From: Shewanella sp. OPT22
GTDB taxonomy: Bacteria > Pseudomonadota > Gammaproteobacteria > Enterobacterales > Shewanellaceae
NCBI RefSeq assembly: GCF_004168585.1
Contig: NZ_PGVH01000013.1
Location: 70,761-134,760, forward strand
DNA: 64,000 nt
Direction: 5' to 3'
Positions within the stretch are counted from its first letter, which is position 1. Every line of letters begins with the position of its first letter. Position numbers and translations under genes: made by a program. Positions 56,799 through 64,000 of this stretch are shown one piece after another. The notes beneath the pieces were generated by a model. The model made no database searches. It worked only from the letters and a program-made list of their open reading frames with translations, and was not told where the DNA came from.

Positions 56799-58010
56799 CT
56801 ACTTGTACTTTTTCATTACCAAAGTAGCGTTTGTGCCACCGAAACCAAAGCTGTTACTCATAACAGTGTTCAGTTCAGCATCACGATATTCACTAACAAT
56901 TTGCAGACCTGCTGCATTTTCATCTAAATTTTCAATATTGATGCTTGGGGCAATAAAACCATTTTCCATCATCAATAGACTGTAGATAGCTTCATGAGCA
57001 CCCGCAGCACCTAAAGCGTGCCCCGTCATAGACTTAGTTGATGCTGTTGGCGGGCAATCGTTACCGAAAACTTCTTTAATCGCTTCTAATTCGCGAGTAT
57101 CACCTACTGGTGTAGATGTACCGTGAGTATTGATGTAATCAATACCACCTTCAACATTCGCTAACGCTTCCTGCATACAACGAACAGCACCTTCACCAGA
57201 TGGAGCAACCATATCGTAACCGTCTGAAGAAGCACCGTAACCTATGATTTCAGCGTAGATTTTTGCACCACGTGCTAGCGCGTGCTCTAGTTCTTCAACA
57301 ACGACAATTGCACCGCCACCAGAAATAACGAAACCATCACGGTCCGCATCATAAGTACGAGACGCTTTCTCTGGAGTCTCATTGTATTGAGTAGACAATG
57401 CGCCCATAGCGTCAAAGCCCATTGCTAGAGTCCAATCTACTTCTTCAGAACCACCAGCAAACACCATATCTTGTTTACCAAGCTGGATAAGTTCAGCTGC
57501 GTGACCAATACAGTGTGCACTGGTTGCGCAAGCAGAGCTGATTGAGTAGTTGTGACCTTTAATCTTGAAAGGTGTTGCCAAACATGCACTTGAAGTACTC
57601 GACATGATACGTGGTACTACATAAGGGCCAACACGCTTAACGCCACGGCTTCGTAATGTATCTGCCGCTTGAACTTGGTTTTTTGAAGAAGCACCACCAG
57701 TACCAACAACTAAGCCAGTTCTTGGGTTGCTGATTTGCTCTTCTGTTAATTGTGCGTCTTCAATTGCTTCTTGCATCGCAATGTATGCGTAAGCAGCTGC
57801 ATCGCCCATGAAGCGTAATGCTTTACGATCAATGTGCTCTTTTGTATCAAGGTCGATGTTACCCCAAACACGGCTACGAAGATTCATTTCTTCGAATTGC
57901 TCAGAATAGGTAATACCGCTGCGACCAGCTTTTAATGACTCAGTGACTTCTTGTTTGTTGTTACCGATACTAGATACAACACCGATACCACTAATGACGA
58001 CTCTTTTCAT
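56799..58010 (-). CDS. fabB: Beta-ketoacyl-ACP synthase I
   Basis: The condensing enzyme needed for unsaturated fatty acid synthesis in gammaproteobacteria. It has 403 residues with the triad in [12 protein letters not shown] (Cys), [11 protein letters not shown] (His) and [12 protein letters not shown] (His). It begins [16 protein letters not shown], the FabB rather than FabF type. It is divergent from mnmC, as in E. coli. fabA is not in the window. Confidence 0.96.
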   Translation of the reverse strand: MKRVVISGIGVVSSIGNNKQEVTESLKAGRSGITYSEQFEEMNLRSRVWGNIDLDTKEHIDRKALRFMGDAAAYAYIAMQEAIEDAQLTEEQISNPRTGLVVGTGGASSKNQVQAADTLRSRGVKRVGPYVVPRIMSSTSSACLATPFKIKGHNYSISSACATSAHCIGHAAELIQLGKQDMVFAGGSEEVDWTLAMGFDAMGALSTQYNETPEKASRTYDADRDGFVISGGGAIVVVEELEHALARGAKIYAEIIGYGASSDGYDMVAPSGEGAVRCMQEALANVEGGIDYINTHGTSTPVGDTRELEAIKEVFGNDCPPTASTKSMTGHALGAAGAHEAIYSLLMMENGFIAPSINIENLDENAAGLQIVSEYRDAELNTVMSNSFGFGGTNATLVMKKYK

Positions 58011-58133
58011 TTGTTAACTATCCATTTCAATTTTCTGCGACAATGGTAGCTGTTTTACCAACTAAAAGTGGTCAGCTTTCAGTAACCACGGGTAAAATAG
58101 GCTAAATTGCGGTAAAGAATTAGGTAAAAATCA

Positions 58134-60080
58134 GTGAATCTTCACCATGTTAACGACAAAACCATGCAAATTAAGCGATATCCGAATGAGATAATCAAGT
58201 TTTTTCAGGAAAACTATCCTGAAAAGCCTGATTTAGCTCATCTTATTTTTGACTTCCAATGGCAACTATTTGAGACATACGATAATCAGCTCTCAGTAAC
58301 CATGGTAGAAGTGGATTCTTCCGTTGAGCTACTCAGTTTACTTTATCTGCAAAAAGAGTGCTTTACTAAAACAGCATTACATATCCGTCTTATTTGTAAC
58401 GACTTATCAATTTGGCAAGATGTGTTCTCATTTGAGAATTCTGACTCCCCTGCTCTACAAAGAGTTACCGAAAACCTCAAACACATTTCACCAGTTAATA
58501 TTTTAAGTTGGCAAAGGTTTAAGTTTGATGACGGCAAGGTAATTTTAGATATTTACCCTAATGCTGATGATGTATCTGATAATTACCCTATTAAAGACAG
58601 AACTAAAGCTCAAGCTATCCAGTTTGGAATGGGTTTTAACACAGAACAAACTTCACATGCTGTAGCAAGCTTTATCTCAAAGACTTCAATCTCGCTTGCT
58701 TCGATTTTTATTGCCGACGAACAACCGCTAAGTAAATCATTTATTAATGAGCGATTGTTTAGCGACTCTTTAAAAAGTTATGGAGAAGCAACGGCTCAGA
58801 AACACCACTTATGTCCTATTCCTCGAACTAAAAGTGATATAGAGGCGCCCGTTGCAATTATCGGAGGTGGGCTTGCCAGTGTACATTTAGCTTTGTCATT
58901 AGCTGAGCGTGGGAAAACTGTAAAAATATTCTGTAAAGATAGTGAAGTAGCACAAGGTGCCTCAGGAAATAAACAAGGTGCTCTTTATCCATTACTGACT
59001 CCTGAAAATTCCGAATTAAGCCAATTCTTTCAGCAAGCTTTTTTATTCAGTCGTCAACGTGTCCAGCAACTTTCATCTGATGGCTATAAACTCGACCATG
59101 ATTTTTGTGGCGTATTACAAAGTGGTCATGATGAGCGCTCGACTGACAGGTTAAACAAAATTCTTGATGGACAAGATTGGCCGGACGAAATTGTCCAACC
59201 CGTTACAGCTGTTCAAGCAAATAACATTGCTGGTATCGATATCGATAAGCCAGCTGCATTTTATCCTTTAGCTGGCTGGGTTTGCCCGTTTGAGTTTACT
59301 CAAGCGACTTTAGCTAAAGCACAAAGCTTAAGTGATGTTTCGATTCACTATAACCATGAAATCACTAAACTCGAAAACACTGAGGATGGTTGGTTACTTC
59401 AGACCGATAAAAAAGTTTTTGGCCCATTTAAACAAGTCGTCAATGCCACAGGCTCACAATTGATCAACTTTGAGCAAACTAAAGAGTTACCTGCTTCAAA
59501 CTTCAGAGGTCAAGTGAGTCATATTCCCTCTCGTTCAAAAATATCTAAATTGAAAACAGTTATCTGCGCTCATGGATATATGACACCAGCAAATAACAAT
59601 ATGCATTGTGTCGGTGCAAGCTATGTTCGATTAAGTCATGACCGCAGTTATCAGCCTATTGAACAACTGGATAACTTACAAAAGATGCAGCATAGCTATC
59701 CAGAGAAAGAATGGATTGATGACATTGACATTTCTGGTCACGATGCCAGAGTTGGCGTGCGTATGGTCACCCGCGATCACTTCCCGATGCTCGGATGTGC
59801 GCCTGATTATGAAAAGTTGGTTGAGATGCAAAAGCCAATTTTGAATAAACGTAAATCGTATGTTGAGCAGTACTGGAGAGATACTGAAGCTCCGATCATT
59901 GAAGGTTTATACGTGCTGGGAGCTTTGGGCTCTCGTGGCCTATGTTCTGGACCACTAGCCGCTGAAGTGATGGCATCATTACTTTGCAATGAAATCCCGC
60001 CTGTCGATTACAATCTTTTGAAAAAGCTTAACCCGAACCGGATGTGGATTAGGAAGATTGAGAAGAATAAGCCGATTTAA
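58134..60080 (+). CDS. mnmC: MnmC-type tRNA modification enzyme with degenerate methyltransferase domain
   Basis: MnmC normally finishes 5-methylaminomethyl-2-thiouridine in tRNA with two domains: a C-terminal FAD oxidoreductase and an N-terminal SAM methyltransferase. Here (648 residues, GTG start, AGG nine bases upstream) the FAD half from about 239 is intact: APVAIIGGGLASVHLAL and QGASGNKQGALYPLL. The N-terminal 230 residues align by position with the methyltransferase, for example FKFDDGKVILDIYP. They lack the SAM loop (SGFGTG in E. coli, replaced near VEVDSSVELLSL) and the DGFAP active-site motif. The FAD activity is likely kept and the methyltransferase lost. Confidence 0.88.
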   Translation: MNLHHVNDKTMQIKRYPNEIIKFFQENYPEKPDLAHLIFDFQWQLFETYDNQLSVTMVEVDSSVELLSLLYLQKECFTKTALHIRLICNDLSIWQDVFSFENSDSPALQRVTENLKHISPVNILSWQRFKFDDGKVILDIYPNADDVSDNYPIKDRTKAQAIQFGMGFNTEQTSHAVASFISKTSISLASIFIADEQPLSKSFINERLFSDSLKSYGEATAQKHHLCPIPRTKSDIEAPVAIIGGGLASVHLALSLAERGKTVKIFCKDSEVAQGASGNKQGALYPLLTPENSELSQFFQQAFLFSRQRVQQLSSDGYKLDHDFCGVLQSGHDERSTDRLNKILDGQDWPDEIVQPVTAVQANNIAGIDIDKPAAFYPLAGWVCPFEFTQATLAKAQSLSDVSIHYNHEITKLENTEDGWLLQTDKKVFGPFKQVVNATGSQLINFEQTKELPASNFRGQVSHIPSRSKISKLKTVICAHGYMTPANNNMHCVGASYVRLSHDRSYQPIEQLDNLQKMQHSYPEKEWIDDIDISGHDARVGVRMVTRDHFPMLGCAPDYEKLVEMQKPILNKRKSYVEQYWRDTEAPIIEGLYVLGALGSRGLCSGPLAAEVMASLLCNEIPPVDYNLLKKLNPNRMWIRKIEKNKPI

Positions 60081-60122
60081 ATAGAGTGCATCAGCAACCT
60101 TATCCTTAACGTCACATCTACT

Positions 60123-60152
60123 AGATTTAGTTAATTTAAATTAACTAAATCT
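60123..60152. repeat. 30-bp perfect AT-rich palindrome behind mnmC
   Basis: AGATTTAGTTAATTT at 60123-60137 is followed at once by its exact reverse complement at 60138-60152. There is no loop base, so it is a dyad rather than a simple hairpin. It lies 42 bases after the mnmC stop. It could be a terminator-type structure or a binding site. Confidence 0.95.
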
Positions 60153-60213
60153 TAATCCTGTCTTCATAAAAATCATGATCTTGCAATTATATTTTATATA
60201 ACTGCTTAAAAAA

Positions 60214-60416
60214 TTAGATTTTTATGAGTTCAGGTTCGGCAATGTTATACACAAACCCTCTCTTCACACCTTCAATTAACGTTGTTGAAGTGGAGGCACT
60301 TTTAATTGAAGGTGATGTAGCATTAGACATCTCTACTCCTGAATTACCAGTAGGGTGCAAGATATATATGCAAGAACAATTAACAAAAAATAAGATACAG
60401 TAAGGCACTTTTTCAA
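60214..60416 (-). pseudogene. Possible frameshifted small lipoprotein
   Basis: A TTG at 60416 opens a frame MKKCLTVSYFLLIVLAYISC (with TTG read as Met), a typical lipoprotein signal with lipobox, but it stops at 60333 after 27 residues. The neighbouring frame continues as HPTGNSGVEMSNATSPS and on to a stop at 60214. One base inserted after the lipobox Cys codon would join them into a protein of about 67 residues. Alternatively an ATG at 60330, with AGGAG just upstream, starts a separate 38-residue peptide. There is no good ribosome site for the TTG, so confidence is low. Confidence 0.3.
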
Positions 60417-60426
60417 ACAGTATCTT

Positions 60427-60456
60427 ATAAAAAATAGCCCTCAATCATGAGGGCTA
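60427..60456 (-). terminator. Rho-independent terminator after yfcL
   Basis: A perfect 9-bp stem TAGCCCTCA (60435-60443) / TGAGGGCTA (60448-60456) with TTTTTT following on the minus strand. It ends the prmB-aroC-...-yfcL transcript. Confidence 0.93.
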
Positions 60457-60473
60457 CATCTAAAAATAATTAG

Positions 60474-60743
60474 CTATACAGAAATTTTATTTCTCAACTC
60501 TTTCCAGGCTGATTCCACCAGCACAAAGTCTCCATCTTCGAGCTCTTCTCTGGCCAGTTTCATACACTCGACAACTTTGTTATCTAGGGCTGTAAGCGAG
60601 CTATCATCTTCAGCTTCAAGCTCAGAAAGCACAACAGCAATGTGACCTTGTAAATAACCACTTGCAAACAGCGCATCATCATCGCCATGAACGACAACGT
60701 CTCCAATCCAGCTTTCTAGTGCTGCTTCGTATTGCTCCAACAT
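60474..60743 (-). CDS. yfcL: YfcL family protein
   Basis: A small acidic protein of 89 residues (MLEQYEAALESWIGDVVVHG) from the ATG at 60743, which has GGAGAAG four bases upstream. A longer frame to 60773 would overlap the upstream gene. The family has no known function. It is next to mnmC and in the aroC-prmB neighbourhood, as in E. coli, where yfcL also follows mnmC. It starts one base after the upstream gene's stop. Confidence 0.85.
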   Translation of the reverse strand: MLEQYEAALESWIGDVVVHGDDDALFASGYLQGHIAVVLSELEAEDDSSLTALDNKVVECMKLAREELEDGDFVLVESAWKELRNKISV

Positions 60744-60744
60744 T

Positions 60745-61869
60745 TTACTTCTCCAATTCTTCTGGTGTGGCAACTTGATACATTACGCTGTCATGGTAAC
60801 CGGTAATGACTTGATAATACCCACTCAATTCACTGTCTAAATTCGGGTCGCCACTATCCACGATTAATGGTCGACCTTCAAGTGCTTTCAACTTACTTTT
60901 TGTCGCTAAAATAATAATATTTTCTTTTCCAATGCGACGGATCAAATCTGGTGATAATTGTTGATTCCCTCGGCCGAAAATATGGCCCTGACCACCAATT
61001 AAGGTAATCACTAATTTTGTTGATTTCCCTTCAGTCAGCTCTAACAGTCTCTGCGCAGTAAGATCAGACTCAACAATTGCTTCATTTAAAATTAAGTCCA
61101 CACCAAGCAAGGTATTATCTAAACCCAAGGACTCCATAACGGCAGCAACCGTTGATCCAGATCCCATGACGTAAAGTTCGTCTTCCATTGACTCAATAAC
61201 ATCTGCAGCAATATCAGATAAAACAAGCTCATCGACTTCTTTACCGCCCATTTTAACAGCTTGAATATACCTTGGTTCGGCAGGTACCAACATTTCACCA
61301 AATCGTCTGGCCTTTACTACTCCACCACGAAAAGCAGCTTCATCAATATCCATAACATCAGCGTTCATCAAACTGACTAACTCACCTTCAAGTAGCATCT
61401 TAACGACAAGACCTGAGGCTTTTGGAGTAATACCATAAACACCTGAGTGAATTTTTACGCCAGCAGGAACACCTAAAACAGGTAGGTCTTCACGAACGAC
61501 TTTAAAAATATCCCTCGCAGTGCCATCGCCACCCGCAAATAGCAGAAGGTCAATGGTTGTTTGATTTAGGATTTTCACAGACTCTTGAGTGTCTTTAGCT
61601 TCAGGACGATTGGGAGCTTGATATACCATCTTAATATTAAAGCCAAGCTCATGGGCTATGCTCTCACCCATGTCACCACTAGCAGTGTAGATTTCAATTT
61701 GATCTTTATAAGGTAATAAAACTTTTAAAGCTTCAACCATGCGCAAATGTGCTTTGGGAGTAGCACCCAGTGCCATTGCTTGCTCAGCAACACCATCGCT
61801 TCCTTTTAAGGCAACACTTCCACCTAACCCAGCATAAGGGTTAACAATCAACCCAAGTCGAAACGGCAT
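60745..61869 (-). CDS. ATP-NAD kinase / AcoX-like protein
   Basis: The 374-residue protein belongs to the NAD kinase/diacylglycerol kinase-like fold. It begins RLGLIVNPYAGLGGSVALKG, has the nucleotide-binding FAGGDGTARDIF motif and VLGVPAGVKIHSGVYGITP, and the C-terminal LIGGQGHIFGRGNQQLSPDL of the ATP-NAD kinase family (related to AcoX). It is probably not the main NAD kinase, and its substrate is unknown. It is in the same operon as aroC and yfcL. Confidence 0.85.
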   Translation of the reverse strand: MPFRLGLIVNPYAGLGGSVALKGSDGVAEQAMALGATPKAHLRMVEALKVLLPYKDQIEIYTASGDMGESIAHELGFNIKMVYQAPNRPEAKDTQESVKILNQTTIDLLLFAGGDGTARDIFKVVREDLPVLGVPAGVKIHSGVYGITPKASGLVVKMLLEGELVSLMNADVMDIDEAAFRGGVVKARRFGEMLVPAEPRYIQAVKMGGKEVDELVLSDIAADVIESMEDELYVMGSGSTVAAVMESLGLDNTLLGVDLILNEAIVESDLTAQRLLELTEGKSTKLVITLIGGQGHIFGRGNQQLSPDLIRRIGKENIIILATKSKLKALEGRPLIVDSGDPNLDSELSGYYQVITGYHDSVMYQVATPEELEK

Positions 61870-61910
61870 CGTTAAATCCCCTTTTTATTTTTATCACAAA
61901 CTCAATGTGC

Positions 61911-63008
61911 TTATTCAGACATACCAAGTTCAGGCGTATTACGATTCACATCGACATTTTGACCACGGTTTCGAATAACATGATCCATTAGAGTAATTGC
62001 GAGCATGGCCTCAGCAATGGGCACGGCACGAATGCCTACACAAGGGTCATGGCGACCTTTTGTTACAATATCAATTTCATTACCATGCTTATCAATTGTC
62101 TTACCAGGAATACTGATGCTTGATGTTGGCTTGAGTGCAATTGATGCCAATATAGGTTGTCCTGAGGAGATCCCCCCCAATACACCACCCGCATGATTGG
62201 ATTCAAAACCTTTTGGTGACATTAAGTCACGACCTTCAGAACCTTTTTGTTCGACTACGCCAAAGCCATCACCAATCTCAACACCTTTTACAGCGTTAAT
62301 GCTCATTAAAGAATGAGCAATATCAGCATCTAGCCGATCAAATACAGGCTCACCAAGACCTACAGGCACATTAGTAGCGATTACTGAAACTTTTGCACCA
62401 ACACTATCTCCTTCCTTTTTTAAATCACGCATATATTCATCTAGAGCTTCAAGCTTCGAAGAATCTGGGAAGAAAAAAGGATTTGTCTCAATCAAATCAA
62501 AATCTATCGTTTCAGCTTTAATTGGCCCTAATTGAGATAGAAATCCAGTAACTTGAATGCCATGTTTATCTCGTAAATACTTCTTCGCAATGGCTCCAGC
62601 GGCAACACGCATTGCAGTTTCACGAGCAGAGGAACGACCGCCGCCACGATAATCTCGAAAACCATACTTTTGCTCGTAAGTATAATCGGCATGCCCAGGA
62701 CGGAAAGTGTCTTTGATATTGGAGTAGTCTTGACTGCGTTGGTCGGTATTTTCAATCAATAAACCAATTGATGTACCTGTGGTTTTCCCTTCAAATACAC
62801 CAGAAAGTATTTTGACCTCATCGGGCTCACGACGTGCAGTAGTATAACGAGATGTACCTGGACGACGTCTATCCAATTCTTTTTGAATTTCTTGTTCTGA
62901 AATTTCAATCCCTGGAGGGCAACCATCAACAATACAGCCTAATGCCTTACCATGACTCTCACCAAAGGTAGTTACAATGAAGCTTGAACCTATGCTGTTT
63001 CCTGACAC
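61911..63008 (-). CDS. aroC: Chorismate synthase
   Basis: The last step of the shikimate pathway, making chorismate from EPSP with reduced FMN. The 365-residue protein shows the signatures [33 protein letters not shown] and [18 protein letters not shown]. It lies nine bases after prmB in the same direction, as in E. coli. Confidence 0.98.
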   Translation of the reverse strand: MSGNSIGSSFIVTTFGESHGKALGCIVDGCPPGIEISEQEIQKELDRRRPGTSRYTTARREPDEVKILSGVFEGKTTGTSIGLLIENTDQRSQDYSNIKDTFRPGHADYTYEQKYGFRDYRGGGRSSARETAMRVAAGAIAKKYLRDKHGIQVTGFLSQLGPIKAETIDFDLIETNPFFFPDSSKLEALDEYMRDLKKEGDSVGAKVSVIATNVPVGLGEPVFDRLDADIAHSLMSINAVKGVEIGDGFGVVEQKGSEGRDLMSPKGFESNHAGGVLGGISSGQPILASIALKPTSSISIPGKTIDKHGNEIDIVTKGRHDPCVGIRAVPIAEAMLAITLMDHVIRNRGQNVDVNRNTPELGMSE

Positions 63009-63017
63009 ACCGAATCC

Positions 63018-63959
63018 TTATTGGTCTTTAAAAATTGCAAATAGACTTTCATTTTCGACAAGTTGATCACGAGTCAGTACAAATACGCCATCACCGCCGT
63101 GCTCAAAGTTAACCCATGTAAATGGTACATCTGGGAACTGTTCAATCAAGTGAACCATAGAGTTACCCACTTCGACCACTAATACACCTTCTTCTGTTAA
63201 GTAATCAGCCGCATTGGCTAAAATACGTTTAGTGAGATCTAAACCGTCACGCCCTGAAGCTAAACCTAATTCAGGCTCGTGATGATATTCATCTGGCATA
63301 TCATCAATATCCTCTTGGTCCACATACGGTGGATTAGATACAATCAGATCATACTGAGGACCCTTTGGTATTGACGAAAACACATCAGACTGCATAGGGA
63401 ATACTCGCTCAATCATGCCATGTGACTCAACATTGATTTGAGCAACTTCAAGCGCATCATCACTGATATCTAACGCATCAACTTCTGCATCTTCAAATTC
63501 ATAAGCACATGCGATTGCAATACAAGCACTACCTGTACATAAATCTAACACTCGATTTACTTGCTTGTTATACAACCAAGGGCTAAAACGATTGCCAATC
63601 AATTCTGCGATCGGAGATCTTGGTACAAGAACACGCTCATCAACATAAAATTCAAAACCAGAAAACCATGCTTTATTGGTTAGGTATGGCACTGGTAAAC
63701 GCTCTTGAACACGACGAATGACGAGTTCAACAATCTTATGCTTTTCAGATGCCGTTAAATTTGAATGAATAACTTGCTGACCAATTTCATGAGGTAAATG
63801 CAGCGCATGAAATACCAAAGCAATAGCTTCATCCCACGCATTATCAGTGCCGTGACCATAATAAATGCCAGCGTCATTAAAACGGCTAACAGACCAACGC
63901 AACATGTCGCCAATGGTACGAAGCTCATTTACCGCTTCATCAACAAAAATTCTATCCAA
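63018..63959 (-). CDS. prmB: 50S ribosomal protein L3 glutamine methyltransferase
   Basis: Methylates a glutamine of ribosomal protein L3. The 313-residue SAM methyltransferase has the [14 protein letters not shown] motif I and the substrate-amide motif [10 protein letters not shown]. It has the PrmB-type N-terminal domain with [16 protein letters not shown]. The first 41 bases upstream in the window show nothing further. Confidence 0.96.
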   Translation of the reverse strand: MDRIFVDEAVNELRTIGDMLRWSVSRFNDAGIYYGHGTDNAWDEAIALVFHALHLPHEIGQQVIHSNLTASEKHKIVELVIRRVQERLPVPYLTNKAWFSGFEFYVDERVLVPRSPIAELIGNRFSPWLYNKQVNRVLDLCTGSACIAIACAYEFEDAEVDALDISDDALEVAQINVESHGMIERVFPMQSDVFSSIPKGPQYDLIVSNPPYVDQEDIDDMPDEYHHEPELGLASGRDGLDLTKRILANAADYLTEEGVLVVEVGNSMVHLIEQFPDVPFTWVNFEHGGDGVFVLTRDQLVENESLFAIFKDQ

Positions 63960-64000
63960 AATACGCTCCGATATTTATTACTGTGATGAGGTCATCCCTT

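Noticed and set aside
58011..58133. Possible FadR or FabR site in front of fabB
   Set aside because: A GTGGT...ACCAC dyad and a half-site like CTGACCACTT are present, but no full consensus could be aligned.
1..64000. CRISPR arrays, tRNA or rRNA genes, prophage or integrase genes
   Set aside because: I looked for regularly spaced repeats, T-loop sequences and phage-type products and found none; a tRNA scan would be the decisive test.

Overview
The window is a stretch of chromosome from an AT-rich, free-living gammaproteobacterium. The evidence is E. coli-like gene orders: yceD-rpmF-plsX-fabH-fabD-fabG-acpP-fabF; sdhCDAB-sucABCD divergent from gltA; and fabB / mnmC-yfcL-...-aroC-prmB. PhoP/PhoQ, CorA, DsbA, RlmJ, MetA and NadE are all of gammaproteobacterial type. 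A marine member near Kangiellaceae/Pleionea or Alteromonadales is my guess from general gene style only; no taxonomic search was possible. There is no prophage, integron, CRISPR array, rRNA or recognisable tRNA in the window.

Layout. 1-1596: 5' part of a large ankyrin-type protein, cut by the window edge. 2157-5467: galactose (Leloir) genes galT-galK facing a LacI-family regulator, with a LacI-type operator between them and a repeat-filled hairpin behind galK. 5522-11736: type II fatty-acid synthesis operon headed by yceD-rpmF, with an internal terminator between acpP and fabF. 11989-20935: metA, small envelope proteins, an ABC-2 exporter, a papain-fold-like protein, dsbA, an epimerase-like protein, an HD-GYP phosphodiesterase and nadE. 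21237-26244: PhoPQ-like two-component system, a 2OG-Fe(II) oxygenase, CorA and an atypical Ser/Thr kinase. 26384-37653: TCA cycle block (sucDCBA, sdhBADC, gltA) with a perfect FNR-type box in the sdh/gltA divergent promoter. 37710-42970: an ABC exporter operon with one ATPase, three consecutive HlyD-type adaptors and one MacB-type permease. 43146-53981: M16 peptidase, an unknown protein, GH97 glycosidase, small envelope proteins, a chemoreceptor and rlmJ. 54091-54360: a palindromic MITE-like element touching the azurin stop codon. 54360-63959: azurin, fumC behind a Fur box, 4.5S RNA, fabB, mnmC with a degenerate methyltransferase half, yfcL, an ATP-NAD kinase-like gene, aroC and prmB.

How it fits together. 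Most of the window is core metabolism: galactose entry, fatty acid elongation (FabF and FabB are both present), the oxidative TCA cycle with anaerobic and iron control signals, and chorismate synthesis. The less ordinary parts are the three-adaptor exporter, the ankyrin protein, the non-RD kinase, the MnmC that seems to have lost its SAM-binding half, the MITE-like element, a 30-bp perfect palindrome behind mnmC, and two large proteins I could not assign. I found no convincing new defence or mobile system; the exporter operon is the best candidate for an undescribed machine.

Start codons were moved inward from the longest open frame where a Shine-Dalgarno sequence, family alignment or an overlapping terminator argued for it; each case is stated.
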